Shown here one piece after another: positions 61,816-64,000 of a stretch of 64,000 nt of DNA. Every line of letters begins with the position of its first letter. The first letter of the stretch is position 1. Source of the stretch: Aphelenchoides besseyi (taxonomy: Eukaryota > Nematoda > Chromadorea > Rhabditida > Aphelenchoididae); assembly GCA_024699855.1 (NCBI GenBank), contig JAMPIQ010000001.1:4030001-4094000 (forward strand). Reading direction: 5' to 3'. The position numbers and the translations under genes were made by a program. A model generated the notes under the pieces. It saw only the letters and a program-made list of their open reading frames with translations. It searched no databases and had not been told where the DNA came from.

Positions 61816-64000
61816 TTACAAACAGCATTCCACATTACCATTAGATGGCAGCAAAGTTCGTTGTGTTGTCGATTGTTGCGCCGGAAAGATTCCTCCAAAC
61901 TGAAGAACCGATTGACCGGGTTGAGCTCGAAATTGTTGTTGTCGAACTCGGGCCTCCATTTGACTCTGCCGCAATCTCTGAAGCCGATCGTGAAAGTTTG
62001 TTCGCAGTGATTGTTGATCGATTCGATGGCCAACTGTAACCGGACGTGCAGTTGTGACCATTGAAGTGGAAAGTGATGTTGACATAGTGGTTGCTGCAAA
62101 GGTGCTCACTACAAAAACACGGCACAAATTGTTTAATCCCAAACTTTGCTTTTTATGCAACAGTTACTGTACAGCAAACAAGCCTTCCGTATCAGGTATT
62201 AGTGACGTTCAAATCGACATTTTCTTCTATTTTCGGTATAGAATTGAACGTAACTCTAACGCATGAATGGATTCAAAAAATGTAAACTTTGTGTGAAGTG
62301 GCACCACAGATTAAAGAAATGCAAACCACACAAAAAAGGCATTTGAGAAAAACCAACCTATTCGTGATTGTTGAGGTTGTCGAGACCGATTTAACACCGC
62401 ATTCAATACGACCTTCACTCCTTCCCACGTCTCACGAGCTGTTGGAATCAGTTGATGTTGGGAGAGCAAAAATCCATCCCATTCTTCTTCTCCAGGTCTC
62501 AGCTCCAATAGGTAGACGTATTTGACTCCAGCCTTTGCTTTCGCCCAATCATCGCTACCGCCGGCCGAGGGATAAAGAATATCCGCTCCGGTTCCAAACT
62601 TGAATTTTGTTCCGTAAACTTTTTCGATCGCTTCAACACCGTTCTTTCCAACATTGATCTACAACAGAAACTATAACGAGTCTATGCTTTCTGCCTACAA
62701 GATCTTGAACATCTTCGGGAAATGACTTTCGTTCGTGATTGTATGGATGAATCCACATCTTAAATGGATATTTGAAAACAGAAAGATACGTTTGATTTTA
62801 CTTGAGAATAAGTGTGGAGTGTAATGAAAGCATCGATTTTACCACGTAATTCCGATGACAACATTTTGTCACGTATCGCTCGGGCCTCCGGTTCCGAGAA
62901 AGCTTCTGCAAGTATAATTTTCTTTTCATTAACAATTGAAATGAACACACCGGATCCAGCGTAGATGTCAGAGCAAATGTCACTTGAACTACCAGTTTCT
63001 AAACCTAAAGTTTGATCGTTTTTCGCCTTCACTAACCGCTCCAGTGGAAATCAAAGTTCCGATTGAGATCCACTCCCGAACAACATCGATCGCGTCTCCA
63101 GTGATCTTTTCGACAGACTTGAGCTCCACGATTCTTTCGCCTGTAAGAATTGAATTTTAAATCTTTGAATTGCGTATCCCCATTGAATCCCAACTACTTA
63201 TTACTCTGCCAATCAGCCGTCACATAAAATTTACTTGCCAGAAACGTGTCTAAACGAAAAATATTGTTATTGGAATGTGAATGCGTTGACCTACTTGTGG
63301 AGTTGGATCGGAACGTGAGAATTCGAAGCTTAAAATCAAATCAATAACAGACATTTTCAATCATAACTTATCATCTGGATTGGCAACTGGGAGAATGTAA
63401 AAATTCAGTGAGTTGACATAAGCCGTGATCTGTGGATCCACGTTGTATCCCGAAATGAGTTGATCGATGAAATAAGCTGCCGTATGAATTGCTGCCTGCA
63501 AACGTTGTTTTTACTTCTTTTTCAATTTCGTTCACAACAAGTAACCGTCTGCCTTGAAATTTCTAAGCCTTCAGCCATCTTTTTGTTTTCAAATCCTACA
63601 CACGATCACCAAACAAACAGAAAATTAACTTGCCCACTCTCTGAAGAAGTCAGAATTACTTTCAGAAGTGAATTTGTACAAACCGTGCGTGAATTCCGGC
63701 GTCTATCCATGCTCCCGGTTTGTTTGTGTTTGAGATCGGAAATCCGATTTTGATTCCTTTGATCGGACGGTTTTCGTGTGTTTGTCCGATTGTGAAAACT
63801 TGAGCCATTTGAGGATAAAAACGTTCGATTTCGTGCATCCATTTTGTCATCTCGTCGTACGAATGATATTCGCCTACAAATAGATGATCACAATAATATT
63901 GAACTTGTTGATACCAAAGCCGTATTTCGCCTTGTTTGCAGTGAAATAATCGTCGCTCATTCGTTTCCGGAAGAATGAAGCAAGAATGGGATCTGACGAA
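61816..64000 (-). CDS. M14 metallocarboxypeptidase, partial at right edge
   Basis: This is a paralogue of the 19.3-21.5 kb gene. The signal peptide and propeptide lie beyond the window. Visible are KYGFGEYHSYDEMTKWMHEI and AWIDAGIHAR, then EW across an intron that splits the Arg codon exactly as in the paralogue. NFYILPVANPDG, CCSGVDLNRNFDFHWSG, EAFSEPEARAIRDKM, TLHTYSQ and YVYLLELRP complete a catalytic set (His, Glu, His zinc ligands, Arg/Asn, Glu). After QLIPTARETWEGVKVVLNAV the C-terminus is unclear. A region at 61816-62125 is open in three frames. One is Ser/Thr- then Gln/Arg-rich (RLRQSQMEARVRQQQFRAQ), which suits a tail, but the donor phases I see favour another. No ShKT domain was found. 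Confidence 0.88.

Noticed and set aside
1..64000. Use of TAA as a sense codon, suggested by the in-frame TAA codons near 226 and 358
   Set aside because: Many clear genes in the window, such as VPS13, CPT1, arginine kinase and PEX19, end in TAA at the expected place.
1..64000. CRISPR arrays, bacterial operons or phage-like regions
   Set aside because: No regularly spaced repeats were seen, and genes are intron-rich metazoan families throughout.

Overview
The window reads as nuclear DNA of a small, gene-dense animal genome. I favour a nematode, probably outside the Caenorhabditis group, but this is an inference. The genes are metazoan families broken by many very short introns, mostly 40-60 nt. 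The introns end in TTTTAG, TTTCAG or, unusually often, in AAG. A carboxypeptidase carries a C-terminal ShKT domain, a fusion typical of nematodes. A Maf-type bZIP factor and wolframin are present; as far as I recall, C. elegans has no clear Maf protein. I saw no bacterial, organellar, viral, tRNA, rRNA or CRISPR signal. Gene models were built by hand from translation, family recall and splice-site phase, so exon edges are approximate unless a position is given.

Layout. 0-1.2 kb (+): a degenerate homeodomain-like sequence. 1.3-3.5 kb (-): 10-formyltetrahydrofolate dehydrogenase (ALDH1L), whose aldehyde-dehydrogenase half breaks off. 4.3-5.9 kb (-): arginine kinase with an N-terminal hydrophobic segment. 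6.7-18.2 kb (+): a full-length VPS13 lipid-transfer protein. 18.3-18.7 kb: a rearranged copy of the 3' end of TFB1M. 19.3-21.5 kb (+): secreted M14 carboxypeptidase with ShKT. 21.6-24.3 kb (-): a tight tandem cluster RAB18 > PEX19 > ABITRAM. 24.7-25.1 kb (+): COX6C. 25.4-28.2 kb (-): a SEC14/GOLD protein. 28.2-30.9 kb: no gene recognised. 30.9-36.0 kb (+): a metabotropic glutamate receptor, followed after 6 nt by a Maf bZIP gene. 37.7-38.3 kb (+): an unrecognised helical protein. 40.0-43.4 kb (+): carnitine palmitoyltransferase 1. 43.5-45.0 kb: an S28 peptidase pseudogene and a decayed Tc1/mariner-like transposase. 45-47.9 kb: no gene recognised. 47.9-48.6 kb (-): an unrecognised four-helix membrane protein. 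49.3-52.2 kb (-): TFB1M, with an overlapping open frame at its 3' end, and guanylate kinase. 53.1-53.7 kb (+): NDUFB9. 54.2-56.2 kb (-): a ZIP zinc transporter. 58.6-61.3 kb (+): wolframin. 61.8-64.0 kb (-): a second M14 carboxypeptidase cut by the window edge.

Functionally this is mostly housekeeping: mitochondrial energy and lipid metabolism (arginine kinase, CPT1, COX6C, NDUFB9, TFB1M), organelle contact and lipid-droplet or peroxisome biology (VPS13, RAB18, PEX19, SEC14/GOLD, wolframin), nucleotide and folate metabolism (GUK, ALDH1L), plus one neuronal receptor. Neighbours do not form one pathway. The only arrangements that suggest co-expression are the RAB18-PEX19-ABITRAM tandem and the nearly abutting receptor/Maf pair.

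The most unusual signals are the permuted, nearly identical duplication of the TFB1M 3' end at two places 31 kb apart, and the long open frame that runs through it in a different frame from TFB1M.
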